The notes beneath the pieces were generated by a model that did no database searches, was not told the DNA's origin, and worked only from the letters and a program-made list of their open reading frames with translations. A DNA stretch of 45,327 nucleotides, taken from NCBI GenBank assembly GCA_019358875.1, contig JAHHIF010000064.1:1-45327 (forward strand), given 5' to 3'. Positions 7,965-17,694 of this stretch are shown piece after piece; position 1 is the first letter of the stretch, and every line of letters begins with the position of its first letter. Source of the DNA: Symplocastrum torsivum CPER-KK1. Its GTDB lineage: Bacteria > Cyanobacteriota > Cyanobacteriia > Cyanobacteriales > Coleofasciculaceae. A program made the translations under genes and the position numbers.

Positions 7965-10900
7965 TTCAAGAGTATAAGTTTCTGCACGATCGCGTTCAGC
8001 AAGCGGCTTATGCTTTGATTGATGAATCGCAGAAACAGATGGTTCATCTCCAAATCGGTCGCAATTTGCTCGAAAAAACTTCATCAGAGCAACGACCCGA
8101 TCGATTGTTTGAAATCATCGATCATCTCAATCAAGGACTTGAGCTAGTCGCTGCTCGATCAGAACGAACTGAAATTGCCAGATTGAATTTAATGGCAGGT
8201 CAGAAAGCAAAGGCAGCAACGGCTTATGAAGCAGCTTTTAAGTATTTCACTACAGGGCTTAAACTCCTCAATTCAGAGAGTTGGCAGAGTGAGTATGACC
8301 TCACCTTAGCGCTGTACTCAGAAGCAGCAGAAGCGGCGTATCTCCAGGGTTGCTTTGATGAGATGGAACAGTTGGTAGAAGTGGTACTCGATCGTGCCAA
8401 AACAGTGGTTGACAAAGTACAGGCTTACGATAGCAGAATTCAAGGATATTTGTCACAGGGCAACCTGAAAGAAGTACTAAAAACTGGATTGGAAGCGTTA
8501 AAGCTCTTGGGAATAGATTTAATAGAAAATCCAAGTCAGTTAGATGTTCAAAGAGAATTGGAGGAAACGGCTGCACTATTAGCTGGACGAGACATCGAAG
8601 ACTTAATTAATCTAGCAAAGATGACCGCACCAGAACCGTTGGCAGCAATGTATATCCTGGTGAATATCGTGGTTGCTGCAAATATGGTGTCACCAGCACT
8701 GATGATACTGATTGTGTGCAAAATGGTAAATTTATCAATCAACTACGGCAATGCTACCTGGTCACCACTGAGTTATGCTGCCTACGGATCTATTCTATGT
8801 GGAGTTGTTCAAGACATTGAACTCGGTTATAAATTTGGTCAATTGGCTCTCAGCTTGACAGAACGATTGAATAGCAAAAAAAGGAATGCTAAAGCATTAG
8901 CGATATTTAATGCCAACATCATGCCCCGGAAGGTACATTTTAGGAAAATAATACCAATTCAGGTTGATGTTTATCAAAACGGAGTGGAAACCGGAGACTT
9001 TGAATTCGCTGGCTATGCTGCATGTAATGTATGTTATTACTCGTTTCTTGTCGGTGAGGAACTCACCCAACTGGAACAAAAAACGGCAACCTACAGCAAA
9101 GCAATCAGACAAATCAGACGGGAAAACCCCTCTAATTGGATTGCCGTGTTGTGGCAGACAATCCTTAATCTGTTAGGTAGATCTGAGAATCCCACCCGTT
9201 TGATTGGTAGTGTATATGATGAAGAGCAAGCGCTATCGCGCGCTATTGCAGTTAAAGACGGAACTGAAATTCCCTACCTCTATTTAAACAAAATTATACT
9301 GTGTTATCTATTTGGGGAATATCATCAAGCTGCACAAACTGCTGTGTTAGCAAGGCAGCCTTTAGAAGAAATAGCAGAAGCTATATTCCATTTCTACGAT
9401 TCTCTGGTGCTTTTGAGCCTATTGGTTGAGGCTTCAAGCTCTGAAGAAGAAGCTTGGCTAAGTTGTGTTAGCACCAACCAAGAAAAGGTGCAAAAATGGG
9501 CAGATTACGCTCCAATGAATTATCTACATAAATTTCATCTAGTCGAGGCAGAGAAAGCACGAGTCTTAGGGCAATTTTTTGAGGCTGAAGAGTTTTATGA
9601 ACGGGCGATCGCAGGTGCTGCTGAAAATGACTTTATCCAAGAAGAAGCATTAGCTTATGAATTAGCGGCTAAACATTATCTGGCGCGAGGTCGGTCAAAA
9701 ATTGCTCAAACCTACATGAAAGAGGCGCACTATTGCTACGATCGCTGGGGCGCAACCGCTAAAGTTAAAGACTTAGAAACTCGCTATCCACAGTTCTTTT
9801 CTCAGTCGTCTAGAGCCGCTTCCACATCAATTCCTATTACTGCTGAAACTATCACTAATCCCTTCCATACCGCTTTCGATTTAGCAGCAGTGATGAAAGC
9901 TTCACAGGCGATTTCTCGTGAAATTGAACTGAAGCAATTGCTGCGATCGCTGATGCAAACTTTAATTGAGAATGCTGGCGCACAAACCGGATATCTGATT
10001 TTAGAAAACTCAGGAGAATGGTCGATTGAAGCGGCTTGTGAACTCAATGCCGATGAGAATGCTTGTGCGACTCAGGTGTTACAGTCTATTCCAGTTGCCG
10101 ATCAATTGCCAGACTCAATCATTCAATATGTGATTCGGACTCTAAAGCCTGTCGCCTTAAATGATGCGACTCGTGAAGGTGCTTTTATTAATGAGCCATA
10201 CATTCAACAGAACCAGCCTCAATCTATTTTCTGTTTGCCGCTGCTGAATCAAGCCAAGCTGGTCGGTGTATTGTATTTAGAAAATCGGTTAGCAGCTGGA
10301 GTATTTACACCAGAGCGATCGCAGGTCTTGCAGCTATTATCGACTCAAGCTGTGATCGCCATCGAAAATGCCAACCTTTACTCAGAACTGCAGGCTAAGG
10401 AAAGCAAGATCGCCCAGTTCCTTGAAGCGATTCCGGTGGGAATTGCGATCGTGGATGCGATGGGTCGCCCTTACTATGCCAACCAATGCGGCACTCAACT
10501 CCTGGGTAAAGAAACTGATACTTCCATAGCACCGGAGCAGCTCTCAGAGGCTTACCAGCTTTATGTAGCAGGAACGGATCAAAACTATCCAGCGGAGAGC
10601 TTGCCTAATGTTCGGGCATTAAGGGGCGAACGCATCAGGACTGAAGATATAGAAATTCGTCGAGATCATGTCTCAATTCTAATTGAGGCACGGGGAACAC
10701 CAGTTTTTGATCAACAGGGCAATATCACTTATGCGATCGCTACCTTTCAGGACATTACAGAGCGCAAACAAGCCGAGAAACTCCTAGCTGACTACAACTG
10801 CACTTTAGAGCAACAGGTTGCAGAACGAACTGCTGCGTTACGACAAAGTGAGTCCAATTACCGCAACCTGCTACAAACCGCGAATTCCGTGATCATTTGC

Positions 10901-12574
10901 TATGATCCGCAAGGACGGATTCGATACATCAACGATTATGGGGTAAAACTCCTAGGTTATGAAGAACATGAGATTTTAGGGCGAACCTTATTTGAAACCA
11001 TCATTCCAGAAGCCGAACTCTCTGGACGCGATGTGAGACCCATGTTCCACGATTTACTTCGTAATCCTCAATCGTACCCGCAAGGCGAGAGTGAAAACCT
11101 GTGTCGAGACGGACGGCGAGTTTGGATGGTCTGGTCGAATCAAGCCATCTTCAATGAACAGGGAGAGGTCGTTGAAATCTTATCGGTGGGCAATGACACC
11201 ACCCAGCGCAAACAAGCAGAAGAGGCATTACAACGCAGTGAAGCCAAGTTCCGAGCTATCTTTGAAAACTCGCAGGTCGGCATCTACCGCACCCGCCTCT
11301 CGGATGCATTAATTCTCAATGCCAATCAACGCTATGCCAATCTGCTTGGCTTTGATTCACCAGAAGAAATCATTGGGCTGGAACACACTATCAACTATTT
11401 TGTAAATCCCAGCGATCGCCAAAAAGCCATTGAGGCGATGAAGCGGGATGGGGAAGTGCGAAACTTTGAAGCACAACTGCGAAAACGAGATGGGACAGTT
11501 TTCTGGGGACTTTCCTCTGCTTATCTGAATGCAGCCGATGGCTACATCGAAGGGGTGACTGCGGATATTAGCGATCGCAAACAGGCAGAAGCCGCGCTGC
11601 AAGCCTCTGAAGCAGAACTGCGAGCGCTCTTCTCAGCCATTCCCGATCCGCTGTGTGTTTACAATGCTGAAGGGCAAGTGATCGACGCAATCCCAGGAAA
11701 TCCATCCTATGGAGAGGAGTATAGGGAGAAATATATTGGTAAAACAATGCATCAACTCTATGCCAAGGAACAAGCTGATGAATTCCTGAATTATATTCAG
11801 CAGGTGGTGAAAACCCAACAAGTACTCACCGTTGAATACACTGAATGCCAGTGGATAGCTAGACGAGAAGTCCGGTTTTCGGCTCGCATTGCCCCGATTC
11901 GGCACGAACAGGTGATTTGGTTGGCGCGAGATATTACGCCGCAAAAGCAAGCAGAAGCAGCCTCAATTTTAGAAGAACGCAACCGCATGGCGCGTGAAAT
12001 TCACGACACACTCGCTCAGTCGTTTACAGGTATTCTGGCTCAGGTCGGAGCTGCAAAACAGGTGCTAACGGATGATGTAGAAGCAACTGGGGCACACCTA
12101 GACCTGATCAAAGAATTGGCGCGAACTGGACTGTCTGAAGCACGGCGATCGGTCGTCGCGCTGCGTCCTCAGCTTTTGGAGGAAGGCAGTCTACAGAGCG
12201 CTCTCCATCGTCTCATAACTCAAATCAGAGCGGCTGCAAACGATACCACTTTGTATTATGAGGTCAAGGGGATAGCGTATGCTCTACCCACTGAAGTCGA
12301 GAATAACCTACTGCGGATGGGGCAGGAAGCCTTGACCAATGCGATCAAACACGCCAACGCTGACGAAATTCGAGTGGAGCTAATCTACGAGCATGATCAG
12401 TTTTTGTTGCGCGTGAAAGACAATGGACAGGGCTTTGGAGTTGGGAGTATTCCAACCTCTGAGGGTTTTGGCTTACTCGGCATGAGCGAACGGGCAGAGC
12501 GCATCGGCGCACAACTCACTATTCGGAGTCAACCTGGACAAGGAACAGAAATTATTGTCACCGTCAACCCTTGA
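7880..12574 (+). CDS. C-terminal part of the hybrid sensor: repeat region, GAF, PAS domains, NarX-type histidine kinase
   Basis: Homology to the hybrid kinase begins at about 7943 (ELDEGLLVQEYKFLHDRVQQ); the first 21 codons are out-of-frame sequence, so the true translation start is unclear (TTG 7946 or 7958 are possible). Then come a long helical, TPR-like region (to about residue 660), a GAF domain (about 690-840), about four PAS domains each ending in ...RKQAE or QKQAE, and a HisKA_3/HATPase_c kinase. The phosphorylated His is residue 1375 in REIHDTLAQS; the N box is QEALTNAIKHAN and the G boxes are DNGQGFG and GFGLLGM. Its stop abuts the GTG of the response regulator, its evident partner. 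It may still be a functional histidine kinase despite loss of the N-terminal modules. Confidence 0.8.
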   Translation: MAIAFTQCFGKQRANYHRCHSELDEGLLVQEYKFLHDRVQQAAYALIDESQKQMVHLQIGRNLLEKTSSEQRPDRLFEIIDHLNQGLELVAARSERTEIARLNLMAGQKAKAATAYEAAFKYFTTGLKLLNSESWQSEYDLTLALYSEAAEAAYLQGCFDEMEQLVEVVLDRAKTVVDKVQAYDSRIQGYLSQGNLKEVLKTGLEALKLLGIDLIENPSQLDVQRELEETAALLAGRDIEDLINLAKMTAPEPLAAMYILVNIVVAANMVSPALMILIVCKMVNLSINYGNATWSPLSYAAYGSILCGVVQDIELGYKFGQLALSLTERLNSKKRNAKALAIFNANIMPRKVHFRKIIPIQVDVYQNGVETGDFEFAGYAACNVCYYSFLVGEELTQLEQKTATYSKAIRQIRRENPSNWIAVLWQTILNLLGRSENPTRLIGSVYDEEQALSRAIAVKDGTEIPYLYLNKIILCYLFGEYHQAAQTAVLARQPLEEIAEAIFHFYDSLVLLSLLVEASSSEEEAWLSCVSTNQEKVQKWADYAPMNYLHKFHLVEAEKARVLGQFFEAEEFYERAIAGAAENDFIQEEALAYELAAKHYLARGRSKIAQTYMKEAHYCYDRWGATAKVKDLETRYPQFFSQSSRAASTSIPITAETITNPFHTAFDLAAVMKASQAISREIELKQLLRSLMQTLIENAGAQTGYLILENSGEWSIEAACELNADENACATQVLQSIPVADQLPDSIIQYVIRTLKPVALNDATREGAFINEPYIQQNQPQSIFCLPLLNQAKLVGVLYLENRLAAGVFTPERSQVLQLLSTQAVIAIENANLYSELQAKESKIAQFLEAIPVGIAIVDAMGRPYYANQCGTQLLGKETDTSIAPEQLSEAYQLYVAGTDQNYPAESLPNVRALRGERIRTEDIEIRRDHVSILIEARGTPVFDQQGNITYAIATFQDITERKQAEKLLADYNCTLEQQVAERTAALRQSESNYRNLLQTANSVIICYDPQGRIRYINDYGVKLLGYEEHEILGRTLFETIIPEAELSGRDVRPMFHDLLRNPQSYPQGESENLCRDGRRVWMVWSNQAIFNEQGEVVEILSVGNDTTQRKQAEEALQRSEAKFRAIFENSQVGIYRTRLSDALILNANQRYANLLGFDSPEEIIGLEHTINYFVNPSDRQKAIEAMKRDGEVRNFEAQLRKRDGTVFWGLSSAYLNAADGYIEGVTADISDRKQAEAALQASEAELRALFSAIPDPLCVYNAEGQVIDAIPGNPSYGEEYREKYIGKTMHQLYAKEQADEFLNYIQQVVKTQQVLTVEYTECQWIARREVRFSARIAPIRHEQVIWLARDITPQKQAEAASILEERNRMAREIHDTLAQSFTGILAQVGAAKQVLTDDVEATGAHLDLIKELARTGLSEARRSVVALRPQLLEEGSLQSALHRLITQIRAAANDTTLYYEVKGIAYALPTEVENNLLRMGQEALTNAIKHANADEIRVELIYEHDQFLLRVKDNGQGFGVGSIPTSEGFGLLGMSERAERIGAQLTIRSQPGQGTEIIVTVNP

Positions 12575-13216
12575 GTGAGCATCACGATGAGCCAAACTAC
12601 GACCATTCGGGTTCTGATTGCGGACGATCACGCCATTTTTCGGCAAGGATTAGCCACGATTATTGACCGTGCCCCAGATATGCAGGTGATTGCCCAAGCC
12701 GAAAATGGGGAACAAGCGATCGCTCTATTTGGGGAACACCAACCGGATGTCACTTTAATGGATCTGCGAATGCCGGAAGTGGAAGGAGTTGCCGCCATCG
12801 GTGCAATTTGTGCTGCTGCTAAATCGGCTCGGATTATTGTACTAACCACGTATGATAGTTACGAAGATATCTATCGGGGATTGCAGGCAGGCGCAAAAGG
12901 ATACCTGTTGAAAGAAACTGAACCGGACGAGCTTCTGAATGCGATTCGTACTGTTCATCGGGGTCAGAAGTATATTCCGCCCGATGTAGGAGCCAAGTTG
13001 GTACAGCGCCTCAGCAATCCAGAACTGAGTGAAAGAGAACTGGCGGTACTCCGCTCACTGGCGCAGGGGATGAGTAATGCCGATATTGCGACTGCTTTGA
13101 GTATCGGTGAAGGCACTGTTAAATCTCATGTCAATCGAATTTTGAATAAGTTGGATGTGAGCGATCGCACCCAGGCTGTGATTGTTGCCGTTAAACGCGG
13201 CATTGTTAGTTTGTAG
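12575..13216 (+). CDS. NarL/LuxR-type response regulator, copy 1
   Basis: 213 residues from the GTG directly after the kinase stop; the ATG at 12587 gives 209 residues and is equally plausible. The receiver domain shows IADDHAIF (acidic pair), the phosphoacceptor Asp in LMDLRMP, TTYDSYED and LLKET (conserved Lys). The C-terminal LuxR HTH is ELSERELAVLRSLAQGMSNA followed by the recognition helix region IGEGTVKSHVNRILNKLDV. It most likely receives phosphate from the preceding kinase and binds DNA as a dimer. A copy with identical protein sequence sits at 27416, and a broken third at 33293. A palindrome 26 bases after its stop is a candidate target. Confidence 0.9.
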   Translation: MSITMSQTTTIRVLIADDHAIFRQGLATIIDRAPDMQVIAQAENGEQAIALFGEHQPDVTLMDLRMPEVEGVAAIGAICAAAKSARIIVLTTYDSYEDIYRGLQAGAKGYLLKETEPDELLNAIRTVHRGQKYIPPDVGAKLVQRLSNPELSERELAVLRSLAQGMSNADIATALSIGEGTVKSHVNRILNKLDVSDRTQAVIVAVKRGIVSL

Positions 13217-13241
13217 GGTGTACTTTCGATCGAGTTGAGAG

Positions 13242-13257
13242 TCTAACTTAAGTTAGA
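13242..13257. promoter_or_regulatory. 16-bp palindrome TCTAACTTAAGTTAGA, copy A
   Basis: It lies 26 bases after the response-regulator stop codon. The following spacer (to about 13480) is the degenerate member of the dispersed repeat, with a small open frame interrupted by stops. A dimeric LuxR-type regulator site is a reasonable guess; no direct evidence. Confidence 0.5.
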
Positions 13258-13627
13258 GCCGACCTTCTACTTTGCGATGAGTAGTTGCTCTATCAATTTC
13301 TACTGTCAAACTTTTAACTTGCTGTAGACGACGACTTGAAAGCGATCTCCTACATTGAATGTATGCAAACAAAGATGCAGTCAATGGATTGAGCAAGTTA
13401 ATTGGAGCAGAAATGGCAACCTTGTATCGTTGTTTTGAGAACGTGAGTGATGCAGCGAACGTTGCCAATTGCAGCACCTATTTCCTAGCCTAATCAACCT
13501 TAAATCCTATTGGCAGAATCACAACTGGGCAAATCTCGCCAGAAGTGCATCCAATCAGGCAAATCATGCTCCTCTAGAGCGGTGAAGCTGATTGAGTTTT
13601 CAACCCTAAAACATTGGAGATAAATCT

Positions 13628-13996
13628 ATGACCTCTACTCCCACAGCTACAGACCCAACGCTACGCCAAGGCGATTCTGGTGCTGCTGTCAGTGAGCTAC
13701 AACAATTGCTGAATGCCAAAGGAATCAACATTACAGTCGATGGAGTTTTTGGCAATGCAACTCGCGCTGCAGTGGTTCAGTTTCAACAGCAGAATGGACT
13801 TGTTGTAGATGGCATCGTTGGCACCCAAACTTGGCAAGCCCTTCGTCGAGGTGGCCCCATTCAACTGGCTGATGCAGCCATTTACTACGAGCCATCGAAA
13901 TATCCCTATCAAAAAGAGGCGTTTGAATGGTTGCAATCCCAGATTTCTAGATCGGCTCTAGAGGAATTTGCTCGCCGTTGGCGGAACCTACGCTAA
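13628..13996 (+). CDS. Peptidoglycan-binding domain protein
   Basis: This 122-residue protein has one PG_binding_1 domain at about 12-72: LRQGDSGAAVSELQQLLNAK, then VDGVFGNATRAAVVQFQQQN and DGIVGTQTWQAL. This is the canonical three-helix repeat. The C-terminal 45 residues (YYEPSKYPYQKEAFEWLQSQ and WRN near the end) form an extra helical part seen in cyanobacterial proteins of this kind. There is no signal peptide, so export by the Sec route is not evident. GGAG about 10 bases upstream of the ATG supports the start. It separates the regulator from the DsbA-like gene; the second copy of this region (33.3-34.6 kb) lacks it. Confidence 0.8.
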   Translation: MTSTPTATDPTLRQGDSGAAVSELQQLLNAKGINITVDGVFGNATRAAVVQFQQQNGLVVDGIVGTQTWQALRRGGPIQLADAAIYYEPSKYPYQKEAFEWLQSQISRSALEEFARRWRNLR

Positions 13997-14122
13997 CGCA
14001 GCAATCACCGATTTCAAAGTTATTCAGCCCAGGATCGAATTGCTGACGCTGGGAATGCCTAAATCATAAGGTTTTTCCCAGCTTTCGTGGCAAGGTTCCA
14101 GGCTTGATGCAGATGTAGAAAA

Positions 14123-14680
14123 ATGAACGACGATCGTAGCCATAGTTCCTTACTTGTACCTCCTTCAACCCAAGATTGGATGCAGGGTGTGCTGAGTGCT
14201 AAGGTCGTGCTGGTGATGTATGGAGACTATCAATGTCCTAGAAGTGCAGACGTTTACAAGCTGATTAAAGCGATCAAACGAGAGCTTAGTGCTGCTTCTG
14301 GAGAGGATGATTTATGTTTTATCTTCCGTCATTTTCCGCAAACACAGATTCATCCCCAAGCTCGACGGGCTGCCCAAGCTGCTGAAGCCGCCGCTGCCCA
14401 AGGACAGTTTTGGTCAATGCACGACACTTTATTTGCCCATCAACAGAAGTTAGAAAATGGTTATCTGATTGAGTACGCCAACGATTTAGGGCTTGATATC
14501 CCTCAATTTCTCAAAGAGTTGTCTAAACAAGTGCATATTGATCGCATCAATGAGGATATCGAAAGTGGATTGCAGAGTGGAATCACGGCTGCTCCAGCCC
14601 TATTTATCAATAACATTCGATATACCGGACGCTGGAAGATGACAGAGTTAATGACAGCCATTGTTGCTGCAAGTCATTAA
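14123..14680 (+). CDS. DsbA-family thioredoxin-fold protein with one active-site Cys, copy 1
   Basis: 185 residues with the DsbA/thioredoxin_4 layout: VVLVMYGDYQCPRSADVYKL at the active site, RHFPQTQIHPQARRAAQAAE, and the cis-Pro loop GITAAPALFIN near the C-terminus. The usual CxxC is CPRS (C38, S41), so classical dithiol oxidase chemistry is not expected; a monothiol or binding role is more likely. There is no signal peptide, so the protein is probably cytoplasmic. It lies between the peptidoglycan-binding and LuxR genes. A close paralogue at 33722 has the same CPRS motif, so the change is shared, not a recent lesion. Confidence 0.8.
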   Translation: MNDDRSHSSLLVPPSTQDWMQGVLSAKVVLVMYGDYQCPRSADVYKLIKAIKRELSAASGEDDLCFIFRHFPQTQIHPQARRAAQAAEAAAAQGQFWSMHDTLFAHQQKLENGYLIEYANDLGLDIPQFLKELSKQVHIDRINEDIESGLQSGITAAPALFINNIRYTGRWKMTELMTAIVAASH

Positions 14681-14727
14681 GCTCCCCAACCTTTGTTCGC
14701 CATCCATGTTTGACTGAGGACAATTTT

Positions 14728-15096
14728 ATGAAATTCAGTCCACGATCGACCAAAGATGATTTTAAGCAATCAAGGTTTTCAACTCAGGCTGATTTTTCCA
14801 ATGCTCTCTCTTCTAATCATGCCCTTGTTACGGTTGCCCAAGAGGTCGCTGAGCGGCTCCAACAAGCCTATCCTCCTCCATCTGATGACCGTAACTCGGT
14901 TGAGGCGATCGTGATTCGCGCAGTTGATTCAGACTTGAGGCAAATGATTCTCGCTGAATCACTCACAAACCGGGAGTTGAAGGTGTTGCAATTGATTGTT
15001 GATGGAGACAACAGTATCGCGATCGCTCGGAAGCTTAATATTTCTGTGGGTACGGCAAAAACTCATATTCGCGACATTCTGAAGAAGCTCATATGA
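14728..15096 (+). CDS. Small LuxR-type HTH protein
   Basis: 122 residues from the ATG at 14728, which has GAGGA 7 bases upstream; a TTG at 14710 would add six residues. The N-terminal half contains SSNHALVTVAQEVAERLQQA, a helix also found in the paralogue at 34467. The C-terminus is a LuxR HTH: LTNRELKVLQLIVDGDNSIA, then LNISVGTAKTHIRDILKKL. It ends right after the recognition helix, a few residues shorter than usual, and has no receiver or ligand domain. It may act as a partner or antagonist of the larger response regulator, but that is a guess. Confidence 0.75.
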   Translation: MKFSPRSTKDDFKQSRFSTQADFSNALSSNHALVTVAQEVAERLQQAYPPPSDDRNSVEAIVIRAVDSDLRQMILAESLTNRELKVLQLIVDGDNSIAIARKLNISVGTAKTHIRDILKKLI

Positions 15097-15326
15097 GCAA
15101 TTTCTGACACATTCGTGCCTAGTGCTTATTTCTGAGAAGTGAGCAAGGTTTCAATCTAATTCATGACAATTCGGTCGATGTTTAAAGGCTCATGTTTTTA
15201 GTCTTGGGCAGCTTTATTGCGCTCAATTTCTAACTTAAAGATTCTGTTTTTGCTTGCTAGTGCCAGTAAGCTACCTGATTTTGACGGTTAGCTTTTCCTG
15301 TTGAACAAACCACCAATTTTTGCACC

Positions 15327-15470
15327 ATGCTAACAATTACAACGCCAACCTTTGAATTCAAGAACAGAGGCTTAACGCGCACCCAATTACAACAAGTACT
15401 CGACTATATTCATACTCACCTTGATCAAGACTTGTCACTGGCTGAACTTGCAGAAACTCTAATCGTCTAA
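15327..15470 (+). pseudogene. AraC-family regulator fragment
   Basis: A 47-codon frame (ATG 15327, TAA 15468) encodes GLTRTQLQQVLDYIHTHLDQ then DLSLAELAETLIV. This is the first half of an AraC-type DNA-binding domain, where the sequence normally continues into the first recognition helix. The second HTH and any sensor domain are missing. The remainder of 15097-15539 shows no further gene except the strong ribosome binding site (GAGGAGAGG) of the next gene. Confidence 0.55.
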
Positions 15471-15539
15471 TTGGGAAATCTTTCATAACAAGTAAGTTTC
15501 ATCAAAAAACCATAACTGCTCTTGAGGAGAGGATAAGAA

Positions 15540-17351
15540 ATGACTAATATTGCGCTGAAAATGCCATTGCAATCCTCTATATCTCTTCAGAAGCCCAAAA
15601 CCGACGGCACCCCTCCCCCACTGAAACCCCATCACGCGGGACAGAAGCATCAAAATAATGTCCCGTCTCGTAGTCGCCAACGCGGAGTTATCCTAACACG
15701 GCAGGGATGGGATAAACTCCAAACTGCTAAATTTCAGGCAGAGTTTGAAGAGAAGGCGAGCGATCGCTTCACCTTAGAGGAATTGAGTGAACGCACACAA
15801 TTGGCACTCAATACCATCTCCAAAGTCTTAGGACGCTCAGAACCTGTAGATCGCTATTCACTGCAAACAGTTTTTCAGTCCTTTGGCTTGGAGTTGAATA
15901 GAAGCGACTACTCTCACCCTAACTCGCCATTGAAAGGACTAGATACTCGGCAGAAGCATCCAAGCCAAGACTGGGGTGAAGCGATGGATGTATCTCTGTT
16001 CTGTGGAGGTGAAACGGAACTGACAACACTACGACAGTGGGTATTGGAAGAACACTGTCGGATGGTTGCCGTGCTAGGAATGGGTGGAATTGGCAAGAGT
16101 ACCTTAGCCGTCAAACTTGCATCGCAAGTTGAGCAAGAGTTTGAAATTGTCGTGTGGCGATCGCTACACAATGCACCCTCATTAGAAGAGCTAGTGGACA
16201 GTATCTTGCCATTTCTGCTGCACACGAAGGGAGAAGCCTCGCTGCTGCCTGGTAGCTTAGATCGGAAAATAGCCAAACTAATGGACTGCTTGCGCTCCTC
16301 ACGTTGTTTACTGATTCTGGACAACATGGAGACAATTCTCGCTAGTGGAGATCACAGCGGACGATGTCGAGCAGGCTATGAGAGTTATCATCAGTTGCTC
16401 CAGTACATTGGGGCAATTCCTCATCAGAGTTGTGTGATTTTGACCAGTCGTGAAAAACACCGAGAAATTGCACTACTTGAAGGAAAAACACTTCCTGTAC
16501 GGTCATTACACTTAGGTGCATTGAAGCCAACTGAAGGGCGAGAGCTGTTTGAGCAAAAAGGGCAATTTATCGCCTCAGAAATCGAGTGGAACGCGCTGAT
16601 TGAACATTATAGCGGTAACCCTCTAGCTCTAAAGCTTGTCGCTACAGCCACTCAAGAACTCTTCAACGGCAGAATTGCAGAAGTCTTGAAGTATGTTGAA
16701 CAAGGTTTACTGGTCTTTGATGACATCCACGATGTGCTCGATCGCCAATTCGAGCGATTGTCGCCTGTAGAGCAGGAAGTCATGTTGTGGTTAGCCATTC
16801 ATCAGGAGCCTGTCTCTCTAGATGAGTTGAAAGAAAGTTTAGTCAGCATTGGCTCAAAACAGGAGCTGCCAGGAGCTTTGAACTCACTGTTGCGGCGATC
16901 TCTAATCGAGAAAGCGGAGCCTACGCTGGTCGAGCTTACCACTTCTGCACTTATTGAGGAGAACATAACTCACTTCAGTTTGCAGCCGATAGTCATGAAG
17001 TATGTGCTGGCGCGACTGATTCGACAAGTCTGCCATGAGATCGAACAGCAGCAGATTGGTCTATTAAAAACTCATTGTTTATTCCAAGCCGAAGCAATTG
17101 ATCTGCGCTTTTCCCAAGGGGAGACACCAAGGGCGAACGCAGCAGCGCTTCGCGATCTCGTTGGAAAACTGCAAAAAAAACTAATTGTGCAACCCATTGC
17201 AGAATGGCTTCTAACAGAAGCAAAGAAACCACAAGAAATTAAGCAGTGGCTTGAAGAATTACTAGAGCAGCAGAGGCAAGCTTCCCTACCATCTGGCTAT
17301 ACAATCACCAACCTTCTCAGTCTGCTAATGTACGACAAACAAAAGCAGTGA
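15540..17351 (+). CDS. STAND (NB-ARC-type) ATPase with N-terminal HTH-like domain
   Basis: 603 residues. After a low-complexity start, residues about 50-130 (GVILTRQGWDKLQTAKFQAE, FTLEELSERTQLALNTISKV) form the HTH-like domain found at the front of cyanobacterial NB-ARC proteins. Walker A is VLGMGGIGKST, Walker B CLLILDNMET, followed by CVILTSRE and the GNPLALKLVA motif of the winged-helix junction. WD40 or TPR repeats usually follow such an ATPase, but here the protein ends soon after the helical domain, so the sensor part may be lost or absent. Signalling or defence roles are known for the class. It precedes the RiPP cluster, but nothing shows that it belongs to it. Confidence 0.8.
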   Translation: MTNIALKMPLQSSISLQKPKTDGTPPPLKPHHAGQKHQNNVPSRSRQRGVILTRQGWDKLQTAKFQAEFEEKASDRFTLEELSERTQLALNTISKVLGRSEPVDRYSLQTVFQSFGLELNRSDYSHPNSPLKGLDTRQKHPSQDWGEAMDVSLFCGGETELTTLRQWVLEEHCRMVAVLGMGGIGKSTLAVKLASQVEQEFEIVVWRSLHNAPSLEELVDSILPFLLHTKGEASLLPGSLDRKIAKLMDCLRSSRCLLILDNMETILASGDHSGRCRAGYESYHQLLQYIGAIPHQSCVILTSREKHREIALLEGKTLPVRSLHLGALKPTEGRELFEQKGQFIASEIEWNALIEHYSGNPLALKLVATATQELFNGRIAEVLKYVEQGLLVFDDIHDVLDRQFERLSPVEQEVMLWLAIHQEPVSLDELKESLVSIGSKQELPGALNSLLRRSLIEKAEPTLVELTTSALIEENITHFSLQPIVMKYVLARLIRQVCHEIEQQQIGLLKTHCLFQAEAIDLRFSQGETPRANAAALRDLVGKLQKKLIVQPIAEWLLTEAKKPQEIKQWLEELLEQQRQASLPSGYTITNLLSLLMYDKQKQ

Positions 17352-17422
17352 GTACTTCAATTCCAGATGGCACAATTTGTCAATCTGGAAAGCAGTGTGG
17401 TCTTCAGTATGAGTAAGCACCA

Positions 17423-17605
17423 TCAATCCGAATTGGCTAAATCTTCGTAGCGATTGAAGGGACTGACATCCATTTCCTCTAACAACAGAAGACCATCATT
17501 AATATCCCAAGCTTGTCTTTCGGCTTCGGATAAGCTGCGATCAAACAGCACCACCTTCATGGATTTACTAATAAGCACTAAAGCGTTAGCAACCGCTTGA
17601 AGCAC
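17423..17605 (-). CDS. Possible small protein, 60 aa
   Basis: A minus-strand frame from a GTG at 17603-17605 encodes LQAVANALVLISKSMKVVLF, then DRSLSEAERQAWDINDGLLL and LEEMDVSPFNRYEDLANS. Composition looks protein-like and the open frame extends about 10 codons upstream (IIHFLNWYTDF). I recognise no family. It may be the tail of a lost gene. There is no ribosome binding site. Confidence 0.3.
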   Translation of the reverse strand: MLQAVANALVLISKSMKVVLFDRSLSEAERQAWDINDGLLLLEEMDVSPFNRYEDLANSD

Positions 17606-17661
17606 AAAGTCTGTATACCAATTGAGGAAATGGATGATTTACAACTAAATATCAAGCGTTT

Positions 17662-17694
17662 CCCAATAAAACTTTTGTGATTTGGGATTTTTTG
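17662..17694 (+). terminator. Terminator-like hairpin before precursor 1
   Basis: TCCCAA (17662-17667) pairs with TTGGGA (17683-17688), followed by six T. The stem is short. It corresponds in position to the better terminator at 19513 in the duplicated module. Confidence 0.4.

Larger units (their letters stand above)
12456..13362 (+). repeat. Left direct repeat: kinase 3' end, regulator and spacer
   Basis: This segment corresponds to 27297-28205, in the same orientation, 14841 bases away. The first 590 or so bases (to about 13045) are identical by eye; the remaining regulator sequence and spacer differ at scattered positions. The pair brackets the peptidoglycan-binding, DsbA-like, LuxR and STAND genes and the whole RiPP cluster. 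Confidence 0.9.

Noticed and set aside
13253..13477. Minus-strand 74-residue frame after the regulator
   Set aside because: It overlaps the dispersed repeat and palindrome, is not kept in the other copies and has no ribosome binding site.
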